64,000 bases of DNA from Microbacterium sp. BLY (lineage in GTDB: Bacteria > Actinomycetota > Actinomycetes > Actinomycetales > Microbacteriaceae). The position numbers and the translations under genes are program-made. Each line of letters starts with the position of its first letter. Position 1 is the first letter of the stretch. Below the pieces are notes generated by a model. The model did not search any database. It was not told where the DNA came from and saw only the letters and a program-made list of their open reading frames with translations. The stretch spans positions 1,488,001 to 1,552,000 of the forward strand of contig NZ_JAGKSR010000001.1 in NCBI RefSeq assembly GCF_017939615.1, in the 5' to 3' direction. Shown piece after piece: positions 1 to 8,849 of this stretch.

Positions 1-930
1 CCGGGGTCCGCGCCGTGCCTCGGCGACGCCGCTCGCGAAGATCAGCCGGATGACGCGCTGCCGGTGGCCGGCCCACGGGGCCAGCAGTTCGATCATGCCG
101 GCATCGTCCGTGCGGTGCCCGGTCAGGGCATGCCCGACCTCGTGCGCCAGGTGGTAGTCGCCCACGCTGACCGCATCGGGGTCGCCGAGGGCGCGGATCC
201 GCGTCTCCGCAGCGGTCCAGATGCCGACTCCGGGCAGGCTCGTGAGCACGCGGTCACGCTCAGCGCCGGTCGGGGCCGCCCGCACGGCAGCAGCGATGCG
301 GTCGCCGCGCTCCGCGGCCCGCACAATGGTCTTCGACTGCGGCGGCTCCACTCCGGCGCGATGCCACGCCCAGGACGGGATGCGTCGCCACTGCGCCGCC
401 GTGGGGGCGACGGCCATCGGTCGCGGCGTCGGCCCCGGCGCCGGGTCGCCGTAGCGCGACACGAGGTACCTCCAGGCACCGAAGGCCTGCATGGAGGTGA
501 CCTTCTGCTCGAGGATGCCGCAGGCGAGGGCATCGAAGACCTCGTCCGTCCGTGCGAGCCGGATGCCGGGGTGCCGCCGGGCGGCCTCCGCGATGAGGGG
601 ATGCCGTGAGGCGTCGAAGCCGGTCGGGTCGTCGCTGGCACCGCACAGCGCCGGCACGAGGGCGAGGGCGTGCTCGGCGCCCGGACCCCAGGCGGTCGCC
701 CTGACCTCGTTCCCCGACATCCGCAGGGCCAACGTCGACGGACCCTGTGGGGTGCGGACCGCGCGCCAGATGACGGGGCCGTCGAAGAGCATCGTCGGAT
801 CGGTGCCGCCGCGGCGCAGCATGCCGACGGTGCGCCGGAGATCGAGCGGGTGCGGCGGGCGGTACGTCGTCTCCCGCGGAGACTCCGCGCGGGCGGCGCC
901 CGCCGTCGCGGGGGCAGCGGCGAGGGTCAT
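1..930 (-). CDS. DNA-3-methyladenine glycosylase family protein (AlkA-like), C-terminus beyond window
   Basis: Likely removes alkylated purines from DNA in base-excision repair. The frame is open for 310 codons from the ATG at 930 down to base 1, so the 3' end is missing. A helix-hairpin-helix motif (LPGVGIWTAAETR) lies near residues 230-243, followed by a GDYHLAHEVG stretch whose Asp (about residue 257) sits where the catalytic Asp of HhH-GPD glycosylases is found. A -10-like TAGGGT (937-942, minus strand) ends 6 nt before the ATG, suggesting a leaderless mRNA. The family is clear; the substrate is inferred. Confidence 0.82.
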   Translation of the reverse strand, partial: MTLAAAPATAGAARAESPRETTYRPPHPLDLRRTVGMLRRGGTDPTMLFDGPVIWRAVRTPQGPSTLALRMSGNEVRATAWGPGAEHALALVPALCGASDDPTGFDASRHPLIAEAARRHPGIRLARTDEVFDALACGILEQKVTSMQAFGAWRYLVSRYGDPAPGPTPRPMAVAPTAAQWRRIPSWAWHRAGVEPPQSKTIVRAAERGDRIAAAVRAAPTGAERDRVLTSLPGVGIWTAAETRIRALGDPDAVSVGDYHLAHEVGHALTGHRTDDAGMIELLAPWAGHRQRVIRLIFASGVAEARRGPR

Positions 931-986
931 GCGCCCACCCTACGCGCGGCTCCTGACACCGGCCTCCGGTGTTGAGCGGGAGCGGG

Positions 987-1694
987 TCAGAAGCGGTCCG
1001 GCGACGGGGTGCCGTGGCCGTAGCGGATGACGACGTCGGCGTGACGGTCGAAGCGGTAGCCGATGCCGCGCACCGTGCGGACGATGTCCTCGTAGCGGCC
1101 GAGCTTCGCCCGCAGCCGGCGCACGTGCACGTCGATCGTGCGCTCGCCCGGGGTCTCGTCGTCCTGGGCCTGCCAGAGCGCGGCGACGAGCTCGCTGCGC
1201 TCGATCGTGCGGCCCTCGCGGAGGACGAGGTACTGCAGCAGCTCGAACTCCTTGTACGTGAAGGCCGCGGACTCGCCGTCGATGAGCACGCGCTTGCGGG
1301 AGATGTCGACGGTGACGCCGGACTCCTCGGGCGTGGTCTCCTCCTCGGCGGCGGCCTTGGTGCGGGCGATCGCGCCGGGCTCCTGCAGGGCGAGACGCAC
1401 GACGTCGAGGTCTCGGCCGCCGGAGCCATGCGGGGCGAGGGCGACGGTGGCGTGGGTCTCGGCGCCGGGCGCGAGCTCGGCCAGCGTGCGGCGGAGGGCG
1501 TCGACGAGCAGCGGAAGGCTCACACCGGCTTCGGCGGCCTTGATCTCGTCCAGGCCGACGTAGAGGGCGAAGCCGCGGGGCGAGCGGACGGCGGGGAGGT
1601 CGGCGCCGGCCGGGGCCAGCGGCGCCGACGACTCGGCGGCGGGGCGGGCGGGGGCGGTGACGGCGGGACGCTCGAGAAGGGCGGAGTTCGACAT
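987..1694 (-). CDS. Winged-helix transcriptional regulator (OmpR/PhoB-type C-terminal domain, no receiver)
   Basis: A 235-residue DNA-binding protein. Residues about 127-225 form a typical OmpR/PhoB winged helix, with FTYKEFELLQYLV, a RTIERSELVAALW turn, TIDVHVRRLRAKL (recognition helix) and the wing VRGIGYRF. Residues 1-126 are not a receiver: they are an Ala/Pro-rich leader, then a small alpha/beta segment (GFALYVGLDEIKAAEAG onward) that I do not recognise. There is no adjacent kinase. A GAGGA ribosome binding site lies upstream of the ATG at 1694. The target is unknown. Confidence 0.85.
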   Translation of the reverse strand: MSNSALLERPAVTAPARPAAESSAPLAPAGADLPAVRSPRGFALYVGLDEIKAAEAGVSLPLLVDALRRTLAELAPGAETHATVALAPHGSGGRDLDVVRLALQEPGAIARTKAAAEEETTPEESGVTVDISRKRVLIDGESAAFTYKEFELLQYLVLREGRTIERSELVAALWQAQDDETPGERTIDVHVRRLRAKLGRYEDIVRTVRGIGYRFDRHADVVIRYGHGTPSPDRF

Positions 1695-2023
1695 GATGAT
1701 GGGTCCTCAGGACGTGAGCCCGACGGGAAGGGGCTCGGATGCGTTGCACGATGACCGGCGGAGCCGGGGAAGCGAGCACGGGTGTGCGCTCGGGACGCTG
1801 CTCTCGCAGATGGCGAGGAGTCAGGTCAGGCGGGGTGGCTGTTCGTTCAGCGACACATTCGGCAACACATGTCAACGCGACCGGGCATCATCATCCCGGC
1901 AGTCCCGTTCGCCTCCTGGGCGGACAAAGGGCGTGCGTTGATGGTCATGGGGGGATTATGTCGGAACGTGACGGCCGATGTCAAAACGCCCGGGCGCGTC
2001 GCGAGGGGCGTAACGTGGCGGAG
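1695..2023. other. Intergenic region between divergent regulator and GNAT genes, no gene seen
   Basis: A 329-bp divergent intergenic stretch, the longest gene-free stretch in the window. Open frames across it are short and lack the GC-rich third positions of neighbouring genes. On the minus strand a TTGACA (1871-1876) could be a -35 box for the winged-helix gene, but no good -10 follows at the right distance. An ACACATGT patch (1864-1871) overlaps it. No RNA gene, repeat or terminator was recognised. Confidence 0.5.
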
Positions 2024-2332
2024 ATGACGATCTCGCACACCGTCGGCGGCTTCATCCTGACCGACGAGAAGGACGCATCACGGTACACGCTCACGCGCGA
2101 CGGGAAGCTCGTCAGCGTGCTCGACTACCGGGACGACGGCCGCACCGTCGCCCTCACCCGCGCCTACACGGTCCCGGCATTCCGCGGAAACGGGTACGCG
2201 GGAAAGGTGGTCGAGGGGGCCGTGGCCGACATCGCGGAGCGCGGCGATCGCAAGGTCGACGCCGTCTGCTGGTACGTCGCGGAATGGTTCGCTGCGCACC
2301 CCGAGCAGGCGGATCTGCTCCGCTCGCGCTGA
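2024..2332 (+). CDS. Small GNAT N-acetyltransferase (YidJ/Gtn14-like)
   Basis: A 102-residue single-domain acetyltransferase of the short GCN5-related type. The acetyl-CoA loop is visible at residues 51-60 (PAFRGNGYAG, the R/Q-x-x-G-x-G/A motif), preceded by the strand TVALTRAYTV. The start is the ATG at 2024, preceded by GGCGGAG; an upstream in-frame ATG at 1739 would add residues unlike the family. The family usually contains 90-110 residues. The substrate is unknown. Confidence 0.8.
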   Translation: MTISHTVGGFILTDEKDASRYTLTRDGKLVSVLDYRDDGRTVALTRAYTVPAFRGNGYAGKVVEGAVADIAERGDRKVDAVCWYVAEWFAAHPEQADLLRSR

Positions 2333-2384
2333 CGCGCCCGCTGTATGACGAAGTGTGACGGCGGCGGCCTGCGAGGATGAGGGC

Positions 2385-2867
2385 ATGAGACTCGCCGAAG
2401 CCCTCGCCGCCCGCGCCGACCTGCAGCGCCGCATCGAGCAGCTGCGAGCGCGCATCGTCGCGAACGCCCGGTACCAGGAGGGCGAGGAGCCGGCGGAGGA
2501 CGCGGCGGCGTTGGTCGAGGAGGCCGACGTCGCGCTGACCCGGCTGCAGGGCCTCATCCGCCGCATCAACGTCACCAACGCCCGCCTCGACCTCGGCGCG
2601 GACGGGACGATGACCGACGCACTGGCCGCGCGGGACGTGCTGCGCCTGCGCCACGCCGTGCTCACGGAGGCGGCGGCCGCGGCCTCGGGGGCCAATGAGC
2701 AGTACCTGCGGCAGATGCGCTCGGAGCTGCGGCAGGTGTCGGCGCTGCCCGTCGCCACGCTGCGGGCGCGGGCGGACGCCGTCGCCCAGGAGCTCCGCGA
2801 GCTCGACAACCGGATCCAGCAGGCGAACTGGTCGCACGACCTCGAGGAGGAGAGCGGAAGTCGGTAG
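2385..2867 (+). CDS. DIP1984 family protein
   Basis: A 160-residue, mostly helical charged protein that matches the DIP1984 family: MRLAEALAARADLQRRIEQL at the start, a central INVTNARLDLG, and an end near NRIQQANWSHDLEE. Heptad-like Leu/Ala spacing suggests a coiled coil. The molecular role of this family is not known. GAGGAT (2373-2378) ends 6 nt before the ATG at 2385, so the mRNA may be leaderless; this also favours 2385 over the earlier in-frame ATG at 2355. Confidence 0.8.
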   Translation: MRLAEALAARADLQRRIEQLRARIVANARYQEGEEPAEDAAALVEEADVALTRLQGLIRRINVTNARLDLGADGTMTDALAARDVLRLRHAVLTEAAAAASGANEQYLRQMRSELRQVSALPVATLRARADAVAQELRELDNRIQQANWSHDLEEESGSR

Positions 2868-3121
2868 TCGCGACGGAGCGGGCACAACCCTCAGCCGGCG
2901 GGGCAAGCCGGCCCCTGTGGGCGGAGGGCAGCCCTGATCTCGCATCGCGCAGCCCCGCACGCCGCACAGGTGAAGGTGCACAGCGCATCTCGCATCACCA
3001 CGTGCCGGTCGTCGCGACGAGGGTGGGTCAGGGGACCTTCCGCCTCTTCCTCGGGCGTCGGGAGACGGCGGGCGCGGCACGCCTCGGCCGGAATGTCCGA
3101 GGGGGTTCGTACCGTGGGGGT

Positions 3122-4291
3122 ATGCGTATCCTGCACACCTCCGACTGGCACATCGGCCGGACCTTCCATGGCAACTCCACCATGGATGCGCTCGCCGAGG
3201 TGCTCGCCGCCCTGACCGCGCAGGTCAAGGAGCACGAGGTCGACGTCGTGGTCGTCGCCGGAGACGTGTTCGATTCCGCGACCCCCGCCGCCGGCGCCTA
3301 CACGCTGCTCGGTGACGCCCTCGTCGCGCTGCACGAGACCGGCGCGCGGGTGGTCGTCACCAGCGGCAACCACGACTCCGCCGCACGCCTGGGGTTCCAG
3401 GCCCGGCTCCTGCGCGACGGCATCCACGTCCTCACCGACCCCCTCGCAATCGGCACCCCGGTCACGATCGACGACGCCCACGGTCCGGTGCACTTCTTCG
3501 GGATCCCGTACCTCGAGCCGGCCATCGTCCGCCAGTACTGGCCGGACGGGGACGCGGAGGGGCGACAGTTGCGCACCCAGGCGCAGACCATGAGCCACGC
3601 GATGTCCCTGGTGCGCGCGGGCATGCAGGACCACGCGGGGCGGTCGGTCGCGATCGCCCACTGCTTCGCCGCGGGGGTGGAGGCGACGGACGGCCTCGAA
3701 CGCGAGGTGCGGCAGGGAGGACTCGACGTGGTGCCGCTGAGCGCGTTCGACGGGCCGGACTACGTCGCGCTGGGCCACATCCACGGCCGCCAGCAGGTGA
3801 GCGAACGCGTCCGGTACGCGGGTGCCCCGCTGCACTACAGCTTCGGTGAGCAGCACAAACCGCGCGGCTCCTGGCTCGTCGACCTCGACGCGGACGGGCT
3901 CTCCGGCGTCGAGTGGCTGGAACTGCCGGTTCCCCGCCGCCTGGTCACCCTCACCGGCACCTTCGAGGAGATCCTCTCCGCCGAGAACATCGCCGCGCAC
4001 GCCGATGCCTGGGTATGCGCGGTGTACACGGATGCCGTGCCGCAGACGGAGCCCATGCGCCGGCTGCGGGAGGTCTTCCCGCACTGCGCCATGGTGCAGC
4101 ACCAGCCCGCCGTCGTCGGCGAGGACCGCGACCGTTCCTACGGGGAGCGGCTGCGCGCGGCGGTGACCGATGCCGACCGGATCGAGGCGTTCCTCGAGCA
4201 TGTGCGCGCCGGCCAGGGCGCGAGTGAGATCGAACGCGAGCTGATCCGCGAAGTGCTCGACGACCGCGTGCGTGCCGAGGCCCTCGTCTAG
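3122..4291 (+). CDS. sbcD: Exonuclease SbcCD subunit D
   Basis: A 389-residue calcineurin-like Mn2+ nuclease, partner of SbcC in processing DNA hairpins and blocked ends. Phosphoesterase motifs appear in order: MRILHTSDWHIGR (residues 1-13), VVVAGDVFDS, TSGNHDS, then IAHCF and ALGHIHGRQ. The start at ATG 3122 gives the canonical SbcD N-terminus. TACCGT (3110-3115) ends 6 nt upstream, so a leaderless start is possible. The stop TAG shares its G with the GTG of sbcC, so the pair is translationally coupled. Confidence 0.97.
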   Translation: MRILHTSDWHIGRTFHGNSTMDALAEVLAALTAQVKEHEVDVVVVAGDVFDSATPAAGAYTLLGDALVALHETGARVVVTSGNHDSAARLGFQARLLRDGIHVLTDPLAIGTPVTIDDAHGPVHFFGIPYLEPAIVRQYWPDGDAEGRQLRTQAQTMSHAMSLVRAGMQDHAGRSVAIAHCFAAGVEATDGLEREVRQGGLDVVPLSAFDGPDYVALGHIHGRQQVSERVRYAGAPLHYSFGEQHKPRGSWLVDLDADGLSGVEWLELPVPRRLVTLTGTFEEILSAENIAAHADAWVCAVYTDAVPQTEPMRRLREVFPHCAMVQHQPAVVGEDRDRSYGERLRAAVTDADRIEAFLEHVRAGQGASEIERELIREVLDDRVRAEALV

Positions 4292-7275
4292 TGCGCCTGC
4301 ATCGTCTGGAGGTCGAGGGCTTCGGGCCGTTCCGCGCCCGGCAGACCGTCGACTTCGACGCTTTCGCCGACGACGGGATCTTTCTCATCGCGGGTCGGAC
4401 CGGCGCGGGGAAATCGAGCATCCTCGATGCGGTGTGTTTCGGTCTCTACGGCGGGGTGCCGCGGTACGACGGCGGCGAGAAACGACTCCGCAGCGACCAC
4501 AGCGAGCCGGACGACCCCTCCGAGGTGATCGTCGAGTTCAGCACGCCGTCGGGGCGTTACCGGGTCACGCGTTCCCCCGAGTACCTCCGTCCGGCGCGGC
4601 GCGGCGGCGGGCTGACGAAACAGGCGGCGGCGGTCTCCCTGGAGGAGTTCACCGAGGGCGGATGGGTCGGGCGCGCGGCACGGGCGGTCGACGTCGCGCA
4701 CGAGCTCGACGGCATCCTGCAGCTGAGCAGGGAGCAGTTCCTGCAGGTGATCCTCCTCGCACAGAATCGCTTCTCCGAGTTCCTCCTGGCCGGGAGCCGT
4801 GACCGCCAGGCTCTGCTGAGGCGGCTGTTCGGCACGGAGCGCTTCGAAGACCTGCAGGCGCGGTTCGAGGAGCGTCGTCGCCGCGCCGAGCAGGGACTCG
4901 GCGCGCGTCTCGCCACCGTGTCCGCACGGCTGGACGAGGCGGAGCGCCTCGTGACGGATGCAGACCTCGGGCCCGAGGGCGTAGACGATGGGGCGATCGC
5001 GGTGGAAGGGAGGGGGCGGACCACCGCTGACCGGCTCGCCGAGGTCGACCGGGCGCGGTCCCGCGCCGACTACCGCGCCGAGCGGCGCGCCGCCGACCGG
5101 CTCGACGCCGAGAAGCGCTCGGAAGCGGCCGATGCGGCGCTGGCGGCCGCGCGCGAGGAGCAGCGGGCGCAGAGCGAACGGGATCGCGCCCGTGCCGCGC
5201 TCGCTCGTCTCGACGACGAAGAGGGGGCGATCGCGCACGCCAGGGCGGAACTGGCCGCGGCGCGCGCGGCCGAGTCGCTCCGTTCGCCGATCGCGGCGGC
5301 CGCTCGCGCCACGGCAGCCGCGACGGAGGCGGCCGCGGCGGAGGAGTCGGCACGCGCGGCGTGGGAGCAGTACGGTGTCGCGACGGACGATCTGGACGGG
5401 TGGATCGCGGACCGCACGCGGGAATCCGGCGTCTGGGAGCGCGCCGCGGAACTGGAGGCGCAGGGGCCCCTCCGGGCTGCCGAGCGCGCCGCGGCTGCCG
5501 AGGCGGTCGCCACGGCAGAGCGTCTCTGTGCGGAGGGAGAGGCGGAGCGCGCGGCACTGCCCGCACGGATCACCGCTGCCACGGAGGAACGCGACGAAGC
5601 CCGTCGGCTCGCGGATCGCCTCCCGGCGCTGGAGGACGCGCGTGCGGCAGCGGAGGCCCGGCGTACTGCTGCGGAAGAGGTCGAGCGCCTCCAGCAGGAG
5701 TGCACGGCCGCGGACAGGGTGCTCGCCGACGCGACGACCCTCCACGCCGCCGCGCTGACGGCGCTCGCCGACCTGCGTCGACGCCGCATGGACGGCATGG
5801 CGGGCGAGCTCGCCTCCGGCCTGGTGCCGGCCGAGCCGTGCCCGGTGTGCGGGGCGCGGGAGCATCCGGCCCCCGCCGCCCACGTCGATCCGGTGTCGGC
5901 TGACGACGTCGCGAGCGCGGAGGAGCGCCGTGACGAGGCCGCGCGCATCGAGCGGGAGGCGGCATCGACCTGCACGGGACTGCAGGTCGAACTCGCCGCC
6001 GCCACCGCACGGGCCGAGGGCCGGGACGTCGCGACGGCCGCACAGGAGCAGGACGCCGCGCGTACCGCGGCGGCGGACGCCGTCGCGGCAGCGGAGACCG
6101 TGCGCCAGCGGGACGCCCTGCTCGTCGAGCTGACGGGGTTGCGGGATCGGCTCGAGGAACGACGCGTCCGCGACGAGGCCGCCCTCGCCACCGCGCGCGA
6201 ACAGCTCGCGCTCCTCACGCAGAGCGACGAGGCCGCCGAGGCGTCGATCGCCGAGGCCCGCGCGGACTTCCCGTCCGTCGCGGAGCGGATCGCGGAGGCG
6301 GCCGGTCAGATCGCGGCGGCGCGTCGCCTGCTCGATGCTGCCGCCGAGCGCACCCGACGGCATCAGGCGGCGGTGGAGGCCACCGCCGAACAGGACGCCG
6401 CGCTGGCCGCCTCGGAGTTCCCGGACGTCGCCACGGCAGAGGAAGCTTTGCGCACACCGGCGGTGCAGGCGGACCTGGAGCAGCGGATCACCCATCATGC
6501 CGTGCAGCGGGAGAAGGAGCGCGCCCTGCTGTTCGATCTCGAGCTGCGGACGCTGCCGGAGGAGCCGATCGACCTCGCTCCGGCCGAGCGGGCCGCGCTC
6601 GACGCGAGGGCAGCCTGGTCCTCCGCCGTCGACGCCGCCACCAGGGCGTCGGGTGACGCCGTGCGGCTGGCCGGGCTCATCGACGCCGCGAAGGACGAGC
6701 ACGCCCGCACGGCAGAGGATGCCGCGGCGTTCGAGGTGCTGCAGGACCTCGCGGACACCATCGCCGGACGCGGGGCCAACACCCACAAGATGACGCTGGA
6801 GACGTTCGTGCTCGCCGCCGAGCTCGAGGAGATCGTCGACGCCGCGAACCGGCGGCTGCACGACATGTCGGAGGGGCGCTACCGCCTGCAGCACTCCGAC
6901 GCCCTGGCTGCGCGCGGTGCCGCGTCCGGGCTGGGCATCGTGGTCGCGGACGCGTTCACCGGGCAGACCCGACCGCCGCAGTCGCTCTCCGGGGGTGAGA
7001 CGTTCCTCACGTCTCTCGCCCTCGCCCTCGGGCTGGCCGAGGTCGTGACGGCGCGCGCCGGGGGCATCCGCCTGGACACGCTCTTCATCGACGAGGGATT
7101 CGGGTCGCTCGACGGCGACACGCTCGACGTCGCAATGCGCACGCTCGACGAGCTGCGCCAGGGCGGGCGCACGGTGGGCGTGATCAGCCACGTAGAGGCC
7201 ATGCAGGAGCAGATCCCCGCGCAGCTCACCGTCCGCGCGCTGCCGAACGGGCCGAGCGTCATCGAGACGCGCTGA
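4291..7275 (+). CDS. sbcC: Exonuclease SbcCD subunit C (SMC-like ATPase)
   Basis: A 994-residue Rad50/SMC-type ATPase that bridges DNA and drives SbcD. Visible are Walker A GRTGAGKSS (about residues 34-42), a Q-loop region with REQFLQVILLAQ, two long Ala/Glu/Arg coiled-coil arms, the CPVCG zinc hook (about 516-520), the ABC signature SLSGGETFL (about 899) and Walker B DTLFIDEGFGSLD (about 929-941). The GTG start overlaps the sbcD stop. The length is normal for actinobacterial SbcC. Confidence 0.97.
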   Translation: MRLHRLEVEGFGPFRARQTVDFDAFADDGIFLIAGRTGAGKSSILDAVCFGLYGGVPRYDGGEKRLRSDHSEPDDPSEVIVEFSTPSGRYRVTRSPEYLRPARRGGGLTKQAAAVSLEEFTEGGWVGRAARAVDVAHELDGILQLSREQFLQVILLAQNRFSEFLLAGSRDRQALLRRLFGTERFEDLQARFEERRRRAEQGLGARLATVSARLDEAERLVTDADLGPEGVDDGAIAVEGRGRTTADRLAEVDRARSRADYRAERRAADRLDAEKRSEAADAALAAAREEQRAQSERDRARAALARLDDEEGAIAHARAELAAARAAESLRSPIAAAARATAAATEAAAAEESARAAWEQYGVATDDLDGWIADRTRESGVWERAAELEAQGPLRAAERAAAAEAVATAERLCAEGEAERAALPARITAATEERDEARRLADRLPALEDARAAAEARRTAAEEVERLQQECTAADRVLADATTLHAAALTALADLRRRRMDGMAGELASGLVPAEPCPVCGAREHPAPAAHVDPVSADDVASAEERRDEAARIEREAASTCTGLQVELAAATARAEGRDVATAAQEQDAARTAAADAVAAAETVRQRDALLVELTGLRDRLEERRVRDEAALATAREQLALLTQSDEAAEASIAEARADFPSVAERIAEAAGQIAAARRLLDAAAERTRRHQAAVEATAEQDAALAASEFPDVATAEEALRTPAVQADLEQRITHHAVQREKERALLFDLELRTLPEEPIDLAPAERAALDARAAWSSAVDAATRASGDAVRLAGLIDAAKDEHARTAEDAAAFEVLQDLADTIAGRGANTHKMTLETFVLAAELEEIVDAANRRLHDMSEGRYRLQHSDALAARGAASGLGIVVADAFTGQTRPPQSLSGGETFLTSLALALGLAEVVTARAGGIRLDTLFIDEGFGSLDGDTLDVAMRTLDELRQGGRTVGVISHVEAMQEQIPAQLTVRALPNGPSVIETR

Positions 7276-7277
7276 GG

Positions 7278-7835
7278 TCACACCCCGTACTCGGCACGGA
7301 TCACCTCGCGCAGCTCGATGCTGCACCGGGCGATCGCCTCGCGGAAGTCGGCGAGGGCGCCGTCCTCCGCCTGGTCGGAGACGGCGCGGAAGGCGCGGAT
7401 CGGCACGCCGAACTGCCCGGCGACCCAGATATACGCGTAGGTCTCCATGTCGACGAGCGCGGCCCCCATCGGCCGGATCACAGCGGTGACCTCGGCGTCC
7501 TCCACGAAGTGGTCGCCGGTCGCGATGAGCACGCCGTCGCGACCCGTGCTCACCTGCGCGGGCAGGGAGACGTGCCGCCCGACGACCCCCTCGAGGTCGA
7601 TCACGTCGTGCTGCACCGCCGTCGCGATCTCGTGCACCGCGTACGGACGCCCCTTCTCGATGGAACCCGCGGTGCCGACGACGACGACCTCGTCGTAGGT
7701 CTTCGCGTCGAGGGCCCGGGTCAGCGCGTAGGTCGCCGGCAGCTTTCCGGGACCGGTGACCAGACGGTCGAACCCGTCGAGCTCCTCGGGGAAGGCGGAC
7801 AGTTCGGACTCGAGGGCGGCGACGAGGAGCTTCAC
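7278..7835 (-). CDS. 5'-methylthioadenosine/S-adenosylhomocysteine nucleosidase-like protein
   Basis: A 185-residue nucleoside phosphorylase superfamily protein, probably hydrolysing MTA, SAH or a related nucleoside. Seen are the N-terminal VAALESELSAF, a GTAGS glycine loop (VVVVGTAGSIEKG), and MGAALVDMETYAY followed by RAVSDQAEDG near the C-terminus, where Glu and Asp of the MtnN active site lie. It is shorter than E. coli MtnN (about 230). GAGACT (7842-7847, minus) ends 6 nt before the GTG start at 7835. Substrate specificity is inferred. Confidence 0.75.
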   Translation of the reverse strand: MKLLVAALESELSAFPEELDGFDRLVTGPGKLPATYALTRALDAKTYDEVVVVGTAGSIEKGRPYAVHEIATAVQHDVIDLEGVVGRHVSLPAQVSTGRDGVLIATGDHFVEDAEVTAVIRPMGAALVDMETYAYIWVAGQFGVPIRAFRAVSDQAEDGALADFREAIARCSIELREVIRAEYGV

Positions 7836-7944
7836 CGCTTCAGTCTCTCAGGTCGGGACGGGATCCCGCGTCGGTGCGCGGTGGTGTGACCCGCACGAAA
7901 CACGGAGGGGGGATACTGGAGCCAACCGATGAGCGGAGGATCAC

Positions 7945-8763
7945 GTGTCGTTGCAGAAGCAGATCGCGGAAGACCTGGGTGTCCGGCCCGACATCGATCC
8001 CGAGGCGGAGGTGGAGCGCCGAGTCGGCTTCCTCGCCGACTACCTGCGCACCACGGGAGCCAAGGGCTTCGTCCTCGGCATCTCCGGCGGGCAGGACTCG
8101 ACGCTGGCGGGACGCCTGGCCCAGCTGGCGGTCGAGCGCGTGCGCGCCGAGGGCGGCGAGGCGAGCTTCCTCGCGGTGCGCCTGCCCTACCGCGTGCAGC
8201 ACGACGCGGACGACGCGCAGGCCGCGCTGGAGTTCATCGCGCCGGACTCGTCGATCGAGGTGAACATCCAGAACGGCGTCGAGGGGGTCGAGAAGGACAT
8301 CGAGTCCGCCGTCTCCAGCGACATCAGCGACTTCAACCGCGGCAACATCAAGGCCCGGCTCCGCATGGTCACCCAGTACGCCCTCGCCGGGCATGAGGGA
8401 CTGATCGTCCTCGGTACCGACCACGCCGCCGAGGCCGTCACCGGCTTCTACACGAAGTTCGGCGACGGGGCCGCCGATGTCCTCCCGCTCGCGGGGCTCA
8501 CGAAGAGGCAAGGGCGTTCTCTGCTCCAGTTCCTCGACGCCCCGGAGCGTCTGGCCTTCAAGGTTCCCACCGCCGACCTCCTCGACGATCAGCCCGGGCG
8601 CACCGACGAGGACGAGCTCGGACTGACGTACGAGCAGATCGACGACTTCCTCGAGGGTCGTGCGGTCGACCCCGAGGTCGCCGGACGCATCGAGGCGCGG
8701 TATCTCGCGACGCAGCACAAGCGCCACCTCCCCGTGACGCCCGACGACACCTGGTGGCGCTGA
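7945..8763 (+). CDS. nadE: Ammonia-dependent NAD(+) synthetase
   Basis: A 272-residue enzyme that amidates nicotinic acid adenine dinucleotide to NAD+ using ATP and ammonia. The PP-loop motif [12 protein letters not shown] lies near residues 48-59; [20 protein letters not shown] and the C-terminal [19 protein letters not shown] are typical. There is no glutaminase domain. A good SD (GGAGG) precedes the GTG at 7945, and GATACT (7912-7917) is a plausible -10. It diverges from the nucleosidase gene. Confidence 0.97.
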   Translation: MSLQKQIAEDLGVRPDIDPEAEVERRVGFLADYLRTTGAKGFVLGISGGQDSTLAGRLAQLAVERVRAEGGEASFLAVRLPYRVQHDADDAQAALEFIAPDSSIEVNIQNGVEGVEKDIESAVSSDISDFNRGNIKARLRMVTQYALAGHEGLIVLGTDHAAEAVTGFYTKFGDGAADVLPLAGLTKRQGRSLLQFLDAPERLAFKVPTADLLDDQPGRTDEDELGLTYEQIDDFLEGRAVDPEVAGRIEARYLATQHKRHLPVTPDDTWWR

Positions 8764-8777
8764 GCGGAGGAGTCCTC

Positions 8778-8795
8778 GCGGGACCGCCCGCTTTT
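8778..8795 (+). terminator. Rho-independent terminator after nadE
   Basis: GCGGG (8778-8782) and CCCGC (8787-8791) form a short GC stem around ACCG and are followed directly by TTTT. Confidence 0.6.
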
Positions 8796-8849
8796 CGCCG
8801 TGTCGGATGCCGCGGATAGTGTCGAAGCAGCCGACAGAACGGGAGAATC

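Noticed and set aside
2891..2995. A 34-codon Cys-rich frame on the minus strand between the DIP1984 and sbcD genes
   Set aside because: It has several Cys residues, but third-position GC is well below the neighbours and no SD or properly placed -10 is seen. I could not support it as a gene.
4288..7326. A 1012-codon open frame antisense to sbcC
   Set aside because: It mirrors sbcC codon for codon in a GC-rich gene, where the reverse frame rarely meets a stop. sbcC has intact motifs; the antisense product is Arg/Leu-rich with no recognisable domain.
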